A stretch of 64,000 bases of DNA from Methanolobus bombayensis. GTDB taxonomy: Archaea > Halobacteriota > Methanosarcinia > Methanosarcinales > Methanosarcinaceae. Shown here in pieces: positions 25,554 to 33,491 of the stretch. Location: positions 62,001 through 126,000 of the forward strand of contig NZ_JAGGKD010000003.1 of the NCBI RefSeq assembly GCF_017873415.1, in the 5' to 3' direction. The translations under genes and the position numbers were made by a program. Numbering within the stretch: the stretch's first letter is position 1; each line of letters starts with the position of its first letter. The notes below the pieces were generated by a model, which saw only the letters and a list, made by a program, of their open reading frames with translations, ran no database searches and was not told the origin of the DNA.

Positions 25554-26441
25554 CTATGTCTTGGATTCAGAATTAGCATACACACCTGTAAATTCGATCA
25601 TAAAAGTTACAATTATGGCAGACATGTATATCCACAGAAAAATAACAAGTATTGAACCAATTGTGCCATAAACTGTTGTTATGCTGCTATAGGAAAGGTA
25701 TATACCGATTACGTATTTTCCCAGCGTTAGCAACAATACGGTAAGAAATGAACCTGAAAAAACATATTTCAAACCAAGTGTTGCATCAGGAAGTACTCGG
25801 TAAAGATACATGAAAAGAATTATCAGGGTCAGAAAATTTATTCCAGAGCTTGCATATTGAACAGCATCAACAGATATTGAAAATACGGCCTGCACAGCAT
25901 CGGAAACCACAAAGAAGATCAGTTCGAAAAGAGTGCTCATTGCTACAAGCATTCCAAATGTAAGAGCCGCAACCAGAGCAGAGATCCTGGAGTGGACATA
26001 TCGGTGTAACCAATGCCTGTTCGATGGAGACAGACCCCACATCCTGTTGGTCATTTTCTGTATTTGATGAAAAATATTTCCTGCACTCCAGAGATATATC
26101 AGTAAACTGATAACTATACCGAAATTGCTCGGGTCACTAACAGACAGCTGAGTAAAAAGAGTGTTTAAAGCACTTATTGCAGTATCATTTGCAAACAATG
26201 AAACATCCGTGATAATGGCAGCTTCCAGCAATTGTTGTTTCAGAAAGATACTTCCAAGGAAGAGAGTGAAAAGGAGCAATGAAGGCAAGCCTATTATTGC
26301 GTGAAAAGAAAGAGCTGCACTACTTGTAATACCATCATCTTTTTGCCACTCATCAAAAGTTGTTTTTAGTATATCTGAAAACTGAGATAACATCTGTAAG
26401 AATATATATTCTATATCATATATTAGATTATCAGAGGACAT
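25554..26441 (-). CDS. YihY/BrkB-family membrane protein
   Basis: A 295-residue protein with six membrane helices. Motifs: FDEWQKDDGITSSAALSFHAIIGLPSLLLF at the first helix, QKMTNRMWGLSPSNRHW in the middle, and the C-terminal YGTIGSILVIFLWIYMSA typical of the family. Often labelled ribonuclease BN in old annotations, but this family is an integral membrane protein of unknown, perhaps transport, function. Start uncertain: ATG 26441 is chosen because a TATA-like TATTTAAGA lies about 15 bases upstream; ATG 26393 and the longer frame to 26510 are alternatives, the latter overlapping the divergent gene. Confidence 0.85.
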   Translation of the reverse strand: MSSDNLIYDIEYIFLQMLSQFSDILKTTFDEWQKDDGITSSAALSFHAIIGLPSLLLFTLFLGSIFLKQQLLEAAIITDVSLFANDTAISALNTLFTQLSVSDPSNFGIVISLLIYLWSAGNIFHQIQKMTNRMWGLSPSNRHWLHRYVHSRISALVAALTFGMLVAMSTLFELIFFVVSDAVQAVFSISVDAVQYASSGINFLTLIILFMYLYRVLPDATLGLKYVFSGSFLTVLLLTLGKYVIGIYLSYSSITTVYGTIGSILVIFLWIYMSAIIVTFMIEFTGVYANSESKT

Positions 26442-26485
26442 CCGGATAATAGTCTTAAATACCAGGAAAAAGAATGTGAGAAGTA

Positions 26486-27529
26486 ATGAACAATTCCAGT
26501 AAGATGCCACAGGCGCTTCTGATACTTACTATACTGGCAGCAGCTCTTGCATACGCCCTTTATCCTTATATTAATGCATTTTTTGGAGCCTTCATCCTAT
26601 ATGTTGTTTTCAAACCTCTGTATAAATATCTGGTGAGGAAGCGATTAAATAAAAGTGTAGCTGCTTTTACGATAATTATTCTCACCATTATACTGGTTCT
26701 GATACCTCTTTATTTACTTATGACCATAATCATAATCCAGATACAAAGTGTGCTTTTTAGTACAGATACGTTGCTGGCACAAATGACAAACATCAATACA
26801 TATATAGATCAGCTTAATTTAGTCAGCCTGCCATTTGAGATTAATCTCCAGGAAAAGGTTACAGAAGTTGTGACAGCAGCAGCAAATTATTTCAGTGTGT
26901 TATTGATCAATGCGGTTCAAAGCATTGGGCAAAGAATGATAGAATTTGTGATTATGTATTTCCTGCTTTATTATCTCCTGCTTTCAACTGGTACAAAGTA
27001 TTCCGATAAACTTACAAATGCAATTCCTTTCAGCAGGAGAAATACAAAAATACTCCTGGATGAATTTTCAAGAATTGTTAATTCAACCCTCATCAGTTCA
27101 GGAATTATCGCAATAATTCAGGGTGGTCTGCTTACAATCACATTCCTTCTGCTTGGAGTTGAAGGAGCATTTCTCTGGGGATTCATAGCCATCATACTTT
27201 CCTTCCTCCCGGTGGTTGGAGCAACGCTGATCTGGATCCCAGCTGTCATAATTCAGATAGTACAACAGGATTACTTTACAGCAGCAGGAATACTTATCGG
27301 AGGAATTATCCTCAGCTCCATTGATAATGTGCTAAGACCAATTATACAGAATAAGGTTGGAAGGATCCATCCACTCGAATCACTCATAGGAGTAATTATT
27401 GGTCTGAATCTTTTTGGCCTTCTGGGAATTATTATCGGACCTTTGCTGATATCCTATGTGGTCCTTATGGCGAAGATGTTCAATGACGAGTACCTGTCCG
27501 AAAATGAAACTAAATATGACAGATTATAA
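26486..27529 (+). CDS. AI-2E/PerM-family permease
   Basis: A 347-residue membrane protein with about eight helices: two near the N-terminus (ALLILTILAAALAYALYPYINAFFGAFILYVVF), a central soluble segment, then a helical bundle. The family signature is LLGVEGAFLWGFIAIILSFLPVVGATLIWIPA, followed by a conserved ILSSIDNVLRPIIQNK and GLLGIIIGPLL. The family includes sodium/proton antiporters and putative AI-2 exporters; substrate not predictable. Divergent from the BrkB-like gene with less than 50 bases between the start codons. Confidence 0.92.
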   Translation: MNNSSKMPQALLILTILAAALAYALYPYINAFFGAFILYVVFKPLYKYLVRKRLNKSVAAFTIIILTIILVLIPLYLLMTIIIIQIQSVLFSTDTLLAQMTNINTYIDQLNLVSLPFEINLQEKVTEVVTAAANYFSVLLINAVQSIGQRMIEFVIMYFLLYYLLLSTGTKYSDKLTNAIPFSRRNTKILLDEFSRIVNSTLISSGIIAIIQGGLLTITFLLLGVEGAFLWGFIAIILSFLPVVGATLIWIPAVIIQIVQQDYFTAAGILIGGIILSSIDNVLRPIIQNKVGRIHPLESLIGVIIGLNLFGLLGIIIGPLLISYVVLMAKMFNDEYLSENETKYDRL

Positions 27530-27620
27530 TATTTATAAGCTCAGGTTGAAGAATCTAAAAAACTACTCTTTGAATTTAAGAAACAGATATATTAAAAAGA
27601 GTTTTAAAGAGCCGAAGAAC

Positions 27621-27697
27621 CAGAACGCAGGCAAAAAGAAAGCATTTTTTGGGAGAGATGATGTTAGGGAATGTAGAGGGGATCTGCCTGCGTTCTG
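27621..27697. repeat. 13-bp perfect inverted repeat with 51-base spacer
   Basis: CAGAACGCAGGCA (27621-27633) and TGCCTGCGTTCTG (27685-27697) are exact inverted copies. T-rich sequence (TTTATTTTAATTCG) follows. It could be an RNA hairpin closing a long loop, a terminator, or ends of a tiny non-autonomous element. Confidence 0.7.
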
Positions 27698-27853
27698 TTT
27701 ATTTTAATTCGTTTTTGTACGTTTTTCTCTTCAGCGTTTTTCCGATGAACACATCGTACCACCTATGGTCAGCAAATCCCTGGTCAATTAGGTTTTGTGA
27801 CCGCACACCCAAATATCTAATAATAATATATAAATATTTCTACATTATAATAT

Positions 27854-27870
27854 ATAATGAGACTCATTAT
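27854..27870. promoter_or_regulatory. 17-bp palindrome beside TATA-like sequence
   Basis: ATAATGAG and CTCATTAT are exact inverted copies around one A, preceded by TAATAATATATAAATA. It looks like an operator/promoter, but only short or antisense frames follow. Confidence 0.35.
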
Positions 27871-27997
27871 TATGAGATTCGAGATTTAGGGAGAAAATGA
27901 ATTGAAGTAAGCAAAAAATGAAAGTTCCAATAAGAGTATCCCTTGTAAAGAACGTCACATTCAAAAAAGAAATTTTTAATTTAAAAGAGAATGACTT

Positions 27998-28384
27998 TCA
28001 GAAAGCCTCATCAAAAACAGGCACATATGGTTTTATATCAATTACTGGTGTATTATCAATAGCATCAAGACCCTTTACTTCTAACTCTCTTCCTCTTTTT
28101 TCAATTAATTCTACTATAGTGACACCAATAGGATTAGGTCTCCCAGGTGTTCTTGAAGCAAATACTCCTTTTAAACCTCCAACCCTTCTCTCTGCTATCA
28201 GTTCATAACCTTTTGATTTGTCAAAGTAGAAAAGCACCTGAAGATGGGTACTATCTTCTATTTTATAGAGTCCTCCTTCAAATTCTTCATTAACAACAAT
28301 AACACTGTTTGCTTTACGCATCTCTTCGGGTATAGCAGGCTCACTGAATGAGCTTTTTACCATTCCTATACTTTTAAATTCCAT
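27998..28384 (-). CDS. TrmO/TsaA-like (UPF0066) SAM-binding protein
   Basis: A 128-residue beta-rich protein. Family motifs are visible: FKSIGMVKSSF at the N-terminus, THLQVLFYFDKS, the signature GVFASRTPGRPNPIGVTIVEL, and GLDAIDNTPVIDIKPYVP. Members such as TrmO use S-adenosylmethionine to N6-methylate t6A37 in tRNA. Full length for the single-domain archaeal type. It lies about 20 bases after the ATPase gene of an import operon on the same strand, so it may be co-transcribed and could have a role linked to the imported compound rather than tRNA. Confidence 0.88.
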   Translation of the reverse strand: MEFKSIGMVKSSFSEPAIPEEMRKANSVIVVNEEFEGGLYKIEDSTHLQVLFYFDKSKGYELIAERRVGGLKGVFASRTPGRPNPIGVTIVELIEKRGRELEVKGLDAIDNTPVIDIKPYVPVFDEAF

Positions 28385-28403
28385 TATTATTCACCTTTTG
28401 ATA

Positions 28404-29171
28404 TCATTTACAAGCAATTTTTTTTGGCATTATCCATATCTGGTCAGAATCACGTTTAACGTCGACACTAACCCCATAAACAGGTTCAATATTTTCTGGC
28501 GTCAGAATATCAGTCCCACCTCCATGGAATATTTCCCCGTCTTTCATCATAAGTATCTTATCGCTATATCTTGCTGCAAGGTTAAGATCATGTACTGACA
28601 TCACAACAGTAACATCATTGTTAGCCTGCTCCCTTGTAATTTCAAGAACTTCCAGCTGATGTTTAAGATCAAGACTACTGGTAGGTTCATCAAGCAATAG
28701 TATCCTTGGCTGTTGAGCAAGTGCCCTTGCAATTATTACTTTCTGCCTCTGTCCTCCACTTAGTTCATTTATGTTCTTCATTGAGAAACTGCTCAGGTCC
28801 ATCATGTCTATGACATCTGACACTATTTCCAGATCCTTTGAACTGGGAATCCATTTCATATGAGGTTTCCTTCCCATTAAGACGGTATCAAAAACAGATG
28901 TTGGAAATGCTCCTCTTTCAGCCTGGGGAATGTACCCAACAAGTTTTGCAATATCTTCTCTGTGTAGTTTATTCAGGTCATATTTATCGATAAGAATTGA
29001 TCCTTGCTTAGGGGTCAATATTTTATTCATACATTTGAGAAATGTAGTCTTTCCCGAACCATTTGGTCCTATTATTGAAAGAAACTCCCCTTTGCCAACC
29101 TTTAGATTCATGTTCTTCAATGTCGGTTTTCCATTGTAACTGAATTCAAGTCCTTCTATGTTTATTTTCAC
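28404..29171 (-). CDS. ABC import ATPase (FecE/BtuD-like)
   Basis: A 255-residue cytoplasmic ATPase. Walker A is GPNGSGKTTFLKCMN near residue 34; the Q-loop is in GYIPQAERG; the signature is LSGGQRQKVIIARAL; Walker B is ILLLDEPTSSLD; the switch His is in MSVHDLNLAARYSD. These fit the iron-chelate/cobalamin importer family. Start is GTG at 29171, overlapping the permease stop codon (GTGA), so translation is coupled. It is closely similar to the ATPase at 37413-38165. Confidence 0.95.
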   Translation of the reverse strand: MKINIEGLEFSYNGKPTLKNMNLKVGKGEFLSIIGPNGSGKTTFLKCMNKILTPKQGSILIDKYDLNKLHREDIAKLVGYIPQAERGAFPTSVFDTVLMGRKPHMKWIPSSKDLEIVSDVIDMMDLSSFSMKNINELSGGQRQKVIIARALAQQPRILLLDEPTSSLDLKHQLEVLEITREQANNDVTVVMSVHDLNLAARYSDKILMMKDGEIFHGGGTDILTPENIEPVYGVSVDVKRDSDQIWIMPKKIACK

Positions 29172-30229
29172 CAGTATTCCCTCCCCTTGATAATCAAGTA
29201 TATGAACAGCGGAGCACCCAGGAAAGATGTTATTATACCAACCGGCAACACCTGTGGAGAAATAATATTCCTTGCTACGGTATCTGATGCAAGCAAAAGT
29301 AAACTACCCATAAGGCATGAGACCGGAAGCAAAAGCATTTCATTTCCACCTATCATCTTACGAACCATATGTGGCACAACAAGTCCCACAAATCCTATTA
29401 TCCCTACTAAAGAAACTATCAGAGCAGACACAAAAGATGCTCCTATCATGGCTCTGATCCTTAGTTTATCAACATCCACTCCAAGACTTTTAGCTGTATC
29501 ATCTCCAGAATTTAAAGCATTATAGTTCCAGCTGTTATATGCGAACCATATGGAAACTGGAATCACAAATAACGATATGATTCCGAGTTCGTTCCATGTG
29601 GTCTTACTTACATCTCCGAACTGCCAGAAGATAACAGAAGCAATTTGAGTATCTTCGGCAAAATACTGTATTGCACTGGTGCCGGCAGTGAATAGTGAAC
29701 CAAGTGCAATTCCCGCAAGTATCATAATCTCGGGTGTTGCTTTCTTGAGTTTTGCAAGTGCCAGGATAACAGCTGTGGAGAATAGTGAACAGGTAAAGGC
29801 TGAAAGACTGGTGATATAAGGATTATCAAGAACAACGGCTCCGGTACTGTATGTGGTTCCGGTTCCCAGTAAAACAATAGAACAGGATGCACCGAAGGCA
29901 GCTGCATGTGATATTCCTAATGTGAAAGGTGATGCAAGTGGGTTTTTAAGTACACTCTGCATCGCAGCTCCGGATATAGCAAGACCTGCACCTGCAACAA
30001 CAGCAGTAAGTACCTGTGGAAGCCTGATATTCCATATTATATTGTAGGCAGTACCACTTACTATCTGACCTGTGAATACAGAGTACATCTCTGTATAGGT
30101 CAGTTTTACAGGTCCGTTCAATATGGCATAAATTGTAAGGAGAGTCAACAATGTTACCGCTGACAATCCGAACAACAATTTCTGTCCTATATCTTTCCTG
30201 TATTCATCCAGAACCTGATTTTGGAACAT
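29168..30229 (-). CDS. FecCD/BtuC-family permease
   Basis: A 353-residue integral membrane subunit with about ten helices. Signatures: RLPQVLTAVVAGAGLAISGAAMQSVLKNPLASPFTLGISHAAAFGA and the C-terminal GIIGFVGLVVPHMVRKMIGG, followed by LPVGIITSFLGAPLFIYLI. This is the translocation channel of an iron-chelate, haem or corrinoid importer. ATG 30229 follows GAGGG by six bases; TTG 30235 would add two residues. Middle gene of a binding protein-permease-ATPase operon, and paralogous to 36346-37416. Confidence 0.95.
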   Translation of the reverse strand: MFQNQVLDEYRKDIGQKLLFGLSAVTLLTLLTIYAILNGPVKLTYTEMYSVFTGQIVSGTAYNIIWNIRLPQVLTAVVAGAGLAISGAAMQSVLKNPLASPFTLGISHAAAFGASCSIVLLGTGTTYSTGAVVLDNPYITSLSAFTCSLFSTAVILALAKLKKATPEIMILAGIALGSLFTAGTSAIQYFAEDTQIASVIFWQFGDVSKTTWNELGIISLFVIPVSIWFAYNSWNYNALNSGDDTAKSLGVDVDKLRIRAMIGASFVSALIVSLVGIIGFVGLVVPHMVRKMIGGNEMLLLPVSCLMGSLLLLASDTVARNIISPQVLPVGIITSFLGAPLFIYLIIKGREYW

Positions 30230-30238
30230 TTTCAACCC

Positions 30239-31384
30239 TCAGAATGAAAGTTGTCTGGCGCCGCCTCCTAATTCTTCTTTTACTTTATCATATACCGGAA
30301 CTCCGAAGAACATTTCATATATCTCATCTGCCTTTTCATCTATATCCACATCCTCAAACTGTTCAGGGTAAAGTACAGTCCCCATGTAGTATGAGTTTAT
30401 GAGTACGCTTCCATAATTGCGCATGTATGCTGAAACAGGCAGGAATCCGTGAACATTTTCATCTTCAAAAGCCTTAATCTCTTTGTATGAAGGGTTTCTT
30501 TCCACATCAGAATTGACAAGATCAAGGTTTGAAAGGTCAACAAATATTACATCAGGATTCCATGAGAAAAGATTTTCCTGACTAACTGAGAATGCATGCG
30601 AAGTAATGGCATCCTCTTCAACTCCCCCCTCATCAAGTGCATGTCTGGCATTTATGAAATCAAAGGATGCAAATGGATATTGAGTAGACAGAATTCCATG
30701 CCCTCCCCTATGGGAAAGACCACCAGGGAAGGCAATTGGTTTCTCTTCTTCAGATATATTTTCTGTTCTTGCGTTCAAATCTGCTATCAATTGTTCAGTA
30801 TATTCCTGCAATTCATTTGCTCTATCTGTTTTTCCCAAGACTTTTCCATATATCTGCCAGGTCTCATACAGGACCTCCCTGTCCCCATCAGCTAAGTCCC
30901 CTCCATCCATGTATATTACAGGGATACCTGTTTTAGTTTGATAATCCTCTGCATCAGAAACATCGCCGCCACTATTTCCAAAAAAGATAACATCCGGCTC
31001 TGCACCAGCGATCAGTTCAGGGTCACCTCCATGACCAGGACCTACTTCCGACAGATCAGACATTTCATCGAAGTAAACCAATCTGTATACTGCAGTGATA
31101 GTAGCGCTATCGTCTTTTTCACTTGATTCCACCCCAACTACCATATCCATTGCATCCAGATATGCTATCTGTCTGAGTGTACCAGCACCAACAGCAACAA
31201 TTCTTTCCACGTTTGCAGGAACTTCAACTGTCCTTCCAGCCATATCTGTGATTTGCACAGTTTCCACTTCTTCTTCATATGTTTGAAGGCTTTGTGAGGT
31301 AGAAGAACTATCCGTGCAGCCCGATACAAAGGCTGAAATAGCGACTAAAGCTAAAACAAAAATTATTGTTGTATTCTTTTTCAT
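30239..31384 (-). CDS. substrate-binding lipoprotein (BtuF/FecB-like)
   Basis: A 381-residue extracytoplasmic binding protein. Signal peptide with lipobox-like FVSGC, Cys23 as probable anchor, then a Ser/Thr/Glu-rich tether. The PF01497-type fold begins at VQITDMAGRTVEVPANVERIVAVGAG. The cleft probably binds a metal chelate or corrinoid; ligand unknown. ATG 31384 is chosen because GGAGA lies six bases before it, whereas it abuts ATG 31390. First gene of the operon. The N-terminal half is clearly paralogous to 35147-36319 (both contain TSQS-QT after the lipobox). Confidence 0.94.
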   Translation of the reverse strand: MKKNTTIIFVLALVAISAFVSGCTDSSSTSQSLQTYEEEVETVQITDMAGRTVEVPANVERIVAVGAGTLRQIAYLDAMDMVVGVESSEKDDSATITAVYRLVYFDEMSDLSEVGPGHGGDPELIAGAEPDVIFFGNSGGDVSDAEDYQTKTGIPVIYMDGGDLADGDREVLYETWQIYGKVLGKTDRANELQEYTEQLIADLNARTENISEEEKPIAFPGGLSHRGGHGILSTQYPFASFDFINARHALDEGGVEEDAITSHAFSVSQENLFSWNPDVIFVDLSNLDLVNSDVERNPSYKEIKAFEDENVHGFLPVSAYMRNYGSVLINSYYMGTVLYPEQFEDVDIDEKADEIYEMFFGVPVYDKVKEELGGGARQLSF

Positions 31385-31420
31385 TATCATTCTCCAAAAT
31401 TATAACTAATACCCATTATG

Positions 31421-31447
31421 AAATAGAATATATATGTGTTTCTATTT
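31421..31447. promoter_or_regulatory. 8-bp dyad upstream of import operon 1
   Basis: AAATAGAA (31421-31428) and TTCTATTT (31440-31447) are exact inverted copies separated by an AT-rich 11-base spacer containing ATATATAT. It overlaps the likely TATA region of the minus-strand operon. A second dyad, ATAAAAC/GTTTTAT, lies at 31502-31523. Confidence 0.35.
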
Positions 31448-31624
31448 ACTAATATCTAATTTTTTAATAGCAATTGATATATACTAGAATGCTAAGCTTA
31501 AATAAAACAATTAGATGTTTTATCTTTTTGTATAACATTATTTCAAAAATAAATCCAGGTTTGTATTTACATTTACAGTGCGATTAATATTGCAAAGAAC
31601 GACCGTTATTTAAAAAGAGGTATT

Positions 31625-32611
31625 ATGAAAGCTATTGAAGTTAACAATTTAAGCAAATTATACCCTCCAAATATCAGAGCTGTGGATGATATCACATTCT
31701 CTATTGATCTGGGTGAAATATTTGGCCTTCTTGGACCTAATGGAGCAGGCAAAACCACAACATTAAAAGCCATCACAACTCTGGGAAAACCAAGCTCAGG
31801 CACAATTAAAGCTTTTGATATAGATATCATTGAGTCACCACAGAAAGCCCGACAGATGTTCGGATACGTACCCCAGGCAGTTTCTGCTGATGGGGATCTT
31901 ACAGGTTATGAGAACCTTCTCATATTTGCCAAATTATTCTACGTGAACAAGAATGAACGTGAAAAAAGGATTAACAATGCCCTTAAGTATATGGGTCTTT
32001 CAGACAGAAGTCAGGACCTTGTAAAACATTATTCCGGCGGTATGATGAGACGGCTTGAGATCGCACAGGCCCTGGTAAACAGACCTAAAGTGCTTTTTCT
32101 TGATGAGCCAAGCATAGGACTGGATCCTTCTTCCAAAAGGCAGGTCTGGGAATACATTAAAAAACTGAATGAAGAATTTGGAATGACTATAGTCATTACA
32201 ACCCATGATATGCTCGAAGCTGATGAGCTCTGCCACAGAATAGCTATAATGAATTCAGGGAAGATTGCAGTGATAGACACTCCCCACCTATTAAAAAAAT
32301 CCATTGGGGGAGATATTGTATCTCTTAGCTTACAGGAAAGTGGTTTGAAATTATCAATTCCAGATGAACTGGGTTTGCTAATCGGCAATGATGATGACCG
32401 TGTATTAATCTCTACAGACAATGCTGAAATTGCAATTCCCCAGATAATAAGGCATTTTGAAAATAATGGAAGTGTAGTCCGATCTGTAACCGTTAACAAA
32501 CTTACATTGGATGATGTTTTTATGAAATATGCAAGATCAAGCCTCCAGTCTCAAGGTACCATAAAGGATAATCGCTCCGTACGCAGGAGCTTTGCGAGGC
32601 GCGGAAGATGA
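31625..32611 (+). CDS. ABC exporter ATP-binding protein (DrrA-like)
   Basis: A 328-residue ATPase. Walker A is GPNGAGKTTT near residue 39; the Q-loop is in GYVPQAVSADGDL; the signature is HYSGGMMRRLEIAQAL; Walker B is VLFLDEPSIGLD. A C-terminal domain of the DrrA type (ITRHFENNG-like to SVRRSFARRGR) follows. The start ATG follows GAGGT. It overlaps the permease start by ATGA, a translationally coupled pair. It lies between two import operons and may export a compound, for example a chelator, that those systems retrieve (inference). Confidence 0.94.
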   Translation: MKAIEVNNLSKLYPPNIRAVDDITFSIDLGEIFGLLGPNGAGKTTTLKAITTLGKPSSGTIKAFDIDIIESPQKARQMFGYVPQAVSADGDLTGYENLLIFAKLFYVNKNEREKRINNALKYMGLSDRSQDLVKHYSGGMMRRLEIAQALVNRPKVLFLDEPSIGLDPSSKRQVWEYIKKLNEEFGMTIVITTHDMLEADELCHRIAIMNSGKIAVIDTPHLLKKSIGGDIVSLSLQESGLKLSIPDELGLLIGNDDDRVLISTDNAEIAIPQIIRHFENNGSVVRSVTVNKLTLDDVFMKYARSSLQSQGTIKDNRSVRRSFARRGR

Positions 32612-33390
32612 GTAGAATTAACGAGTTCTATAACTTTGGATATAGTGCTCTGTCAATAGTTGAAATGGAAGTAAGGAAGATTCGCCACGATTCAACTGAG
32701 CTCTGGACAAGAGGTGTACAACCTGCATTATGGCTCCTTCTTTTTGGTGAGGTTTTTAACAGGGTTCGTGACCTTTCAATTCCGGGTTATGATTATATCC
32801 AGTTCCTTACTCCGGGTGTGCTTGCACAATCAGTTCTCTTCATTGCAATATTCTATGGAATAACCCTAGTATGGGAAAGGGATGTGGGTTTATTGACAAA
32901 ATTGCTTTCTACACCATCACCCCGTTCTTCAATAGTAGTCGGAAAAGCACTGGCTGCAGGTGTAAGGGGAGTGTTCCAGTCATTAATGGTCTTTACGCTG
33001 GCAGTTTTCATGGGAGTTAATTTGCGTCACAACCTGTTGAATGTAGCAGGTGTTTTTGTAGTGATAATCCTGCTTGCAATGTGTTTCTCAAGTTTCTCAA
33101 TGTGTCTTGCATCAATGTTGAAAACCAGGGAAAAGATGATGGGGATCGGTCAGATGATAACTATGCCCCTGTTCTTTGGTAGTAACGCCATCTATCCTAT
33201 AACTCTGATGCCTCCATGGCTTCAATCTTTATCAAAATTAAATCCTTTGACATATGTTGTTGATGCACTCAGAGCCTTGCTGCTTACAGGAGATTACTCC
33301 ACTATTCCAGAAGATATAGCATTTCTGTCTTTGATTACTTTAGTTCTCGTAATCCTTGCTTCGTTTTCTATTAGCAGGTTGCTTGAATAG
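32608..33390 (+). CDS. ABC-2 type exporter permease (DrrB-like)
   Basis: A 260-residue membrane protein with six helices. Family motifs: ELWTRGVQPALWLLLFGEVFNRV at the first helix, the LTPGVLAQSVLFIAIFYGITLVWERDVGLLTKLLSTPSPR stretch in the core, and PLFFGSNAIYPITLMPPWLQSLSKLNPLTYVVDALR near the C-terminus. The start codon overlaps the ATPase stop. Acts with the ATPase upstream; substrate unknown. Confidence 0.94.
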   Translation: MSRINEFYNFGYSALSIVEMEVRKIRHDSTELWTRGVQPALWLLLFGEVFNRVRDLSIPGYDYIQFLTPGVLAQSVLFIAIFYGITLVWERDVGLLTKLLSTPSPRSSIVVGKALAAGVRGVFQSLMVFTLAVFMGVNLRHNLLNVAGVFVVIILLAMCFSSFSMCLASMLKTREKMMGIGQMITMPLFFGSNAIYPITLMPPWLQSLSKLNPLTYVVDALRALLLTGDYSTIPEDIAFLSLITLVLVILASFSISRLLE

Positions 33391-33449
33391 TTACAAGTTT
33401 CATCTTTTTATTATATTAAAAAATCAAAAAACAAAAAAGAATGTAAAAA

Positions 33450-33474
33450 CAGGTTAGAAATTATACCTAACCTG
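33450..33474. terminator. bidirectional terminator
   Basis: CAGGTTAG (33450-33457) and CTAACCTG (33467-33474) form an exact 8-bp stem. T-rich tracts follow on both strands (CAATTTCTATTTCTTTTTT on plus; the complement of the A-run at 33420-33449 on minus). It separates the convergent exporter and surface-protein genes. Confidence 0.7.
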
Positions 33475-33491
33475 CAATTTCTATTTCTTTT

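Larger units (their letters stand above)
27530..27997. other. intergenic region with inverted repeats
   Basis: About 470 bases downstream of the AI-2E permease and beyond the trmO-like stop. It contains a 13-bp inverted repeat (27621-27697) and a promoter-like segment with a 17-base palindrome (27854-27870) next to TATA-like sequence, but no convincing gene behind it. It may be decayed mobile or gene-remnant sequence. Confidence 0.45.

Noticed and set aside
27649-27900. 83-residue frame after the 13-bp inverted repeat
   Set aside because: Odd composition, no ribosome binding site and no recognisable domain; overlaps the inverted repeat.
27918-28208. 96-residue plus-strand frame
   Set aside because: Most of it is antisense to the well-supported TrmO-like gene.
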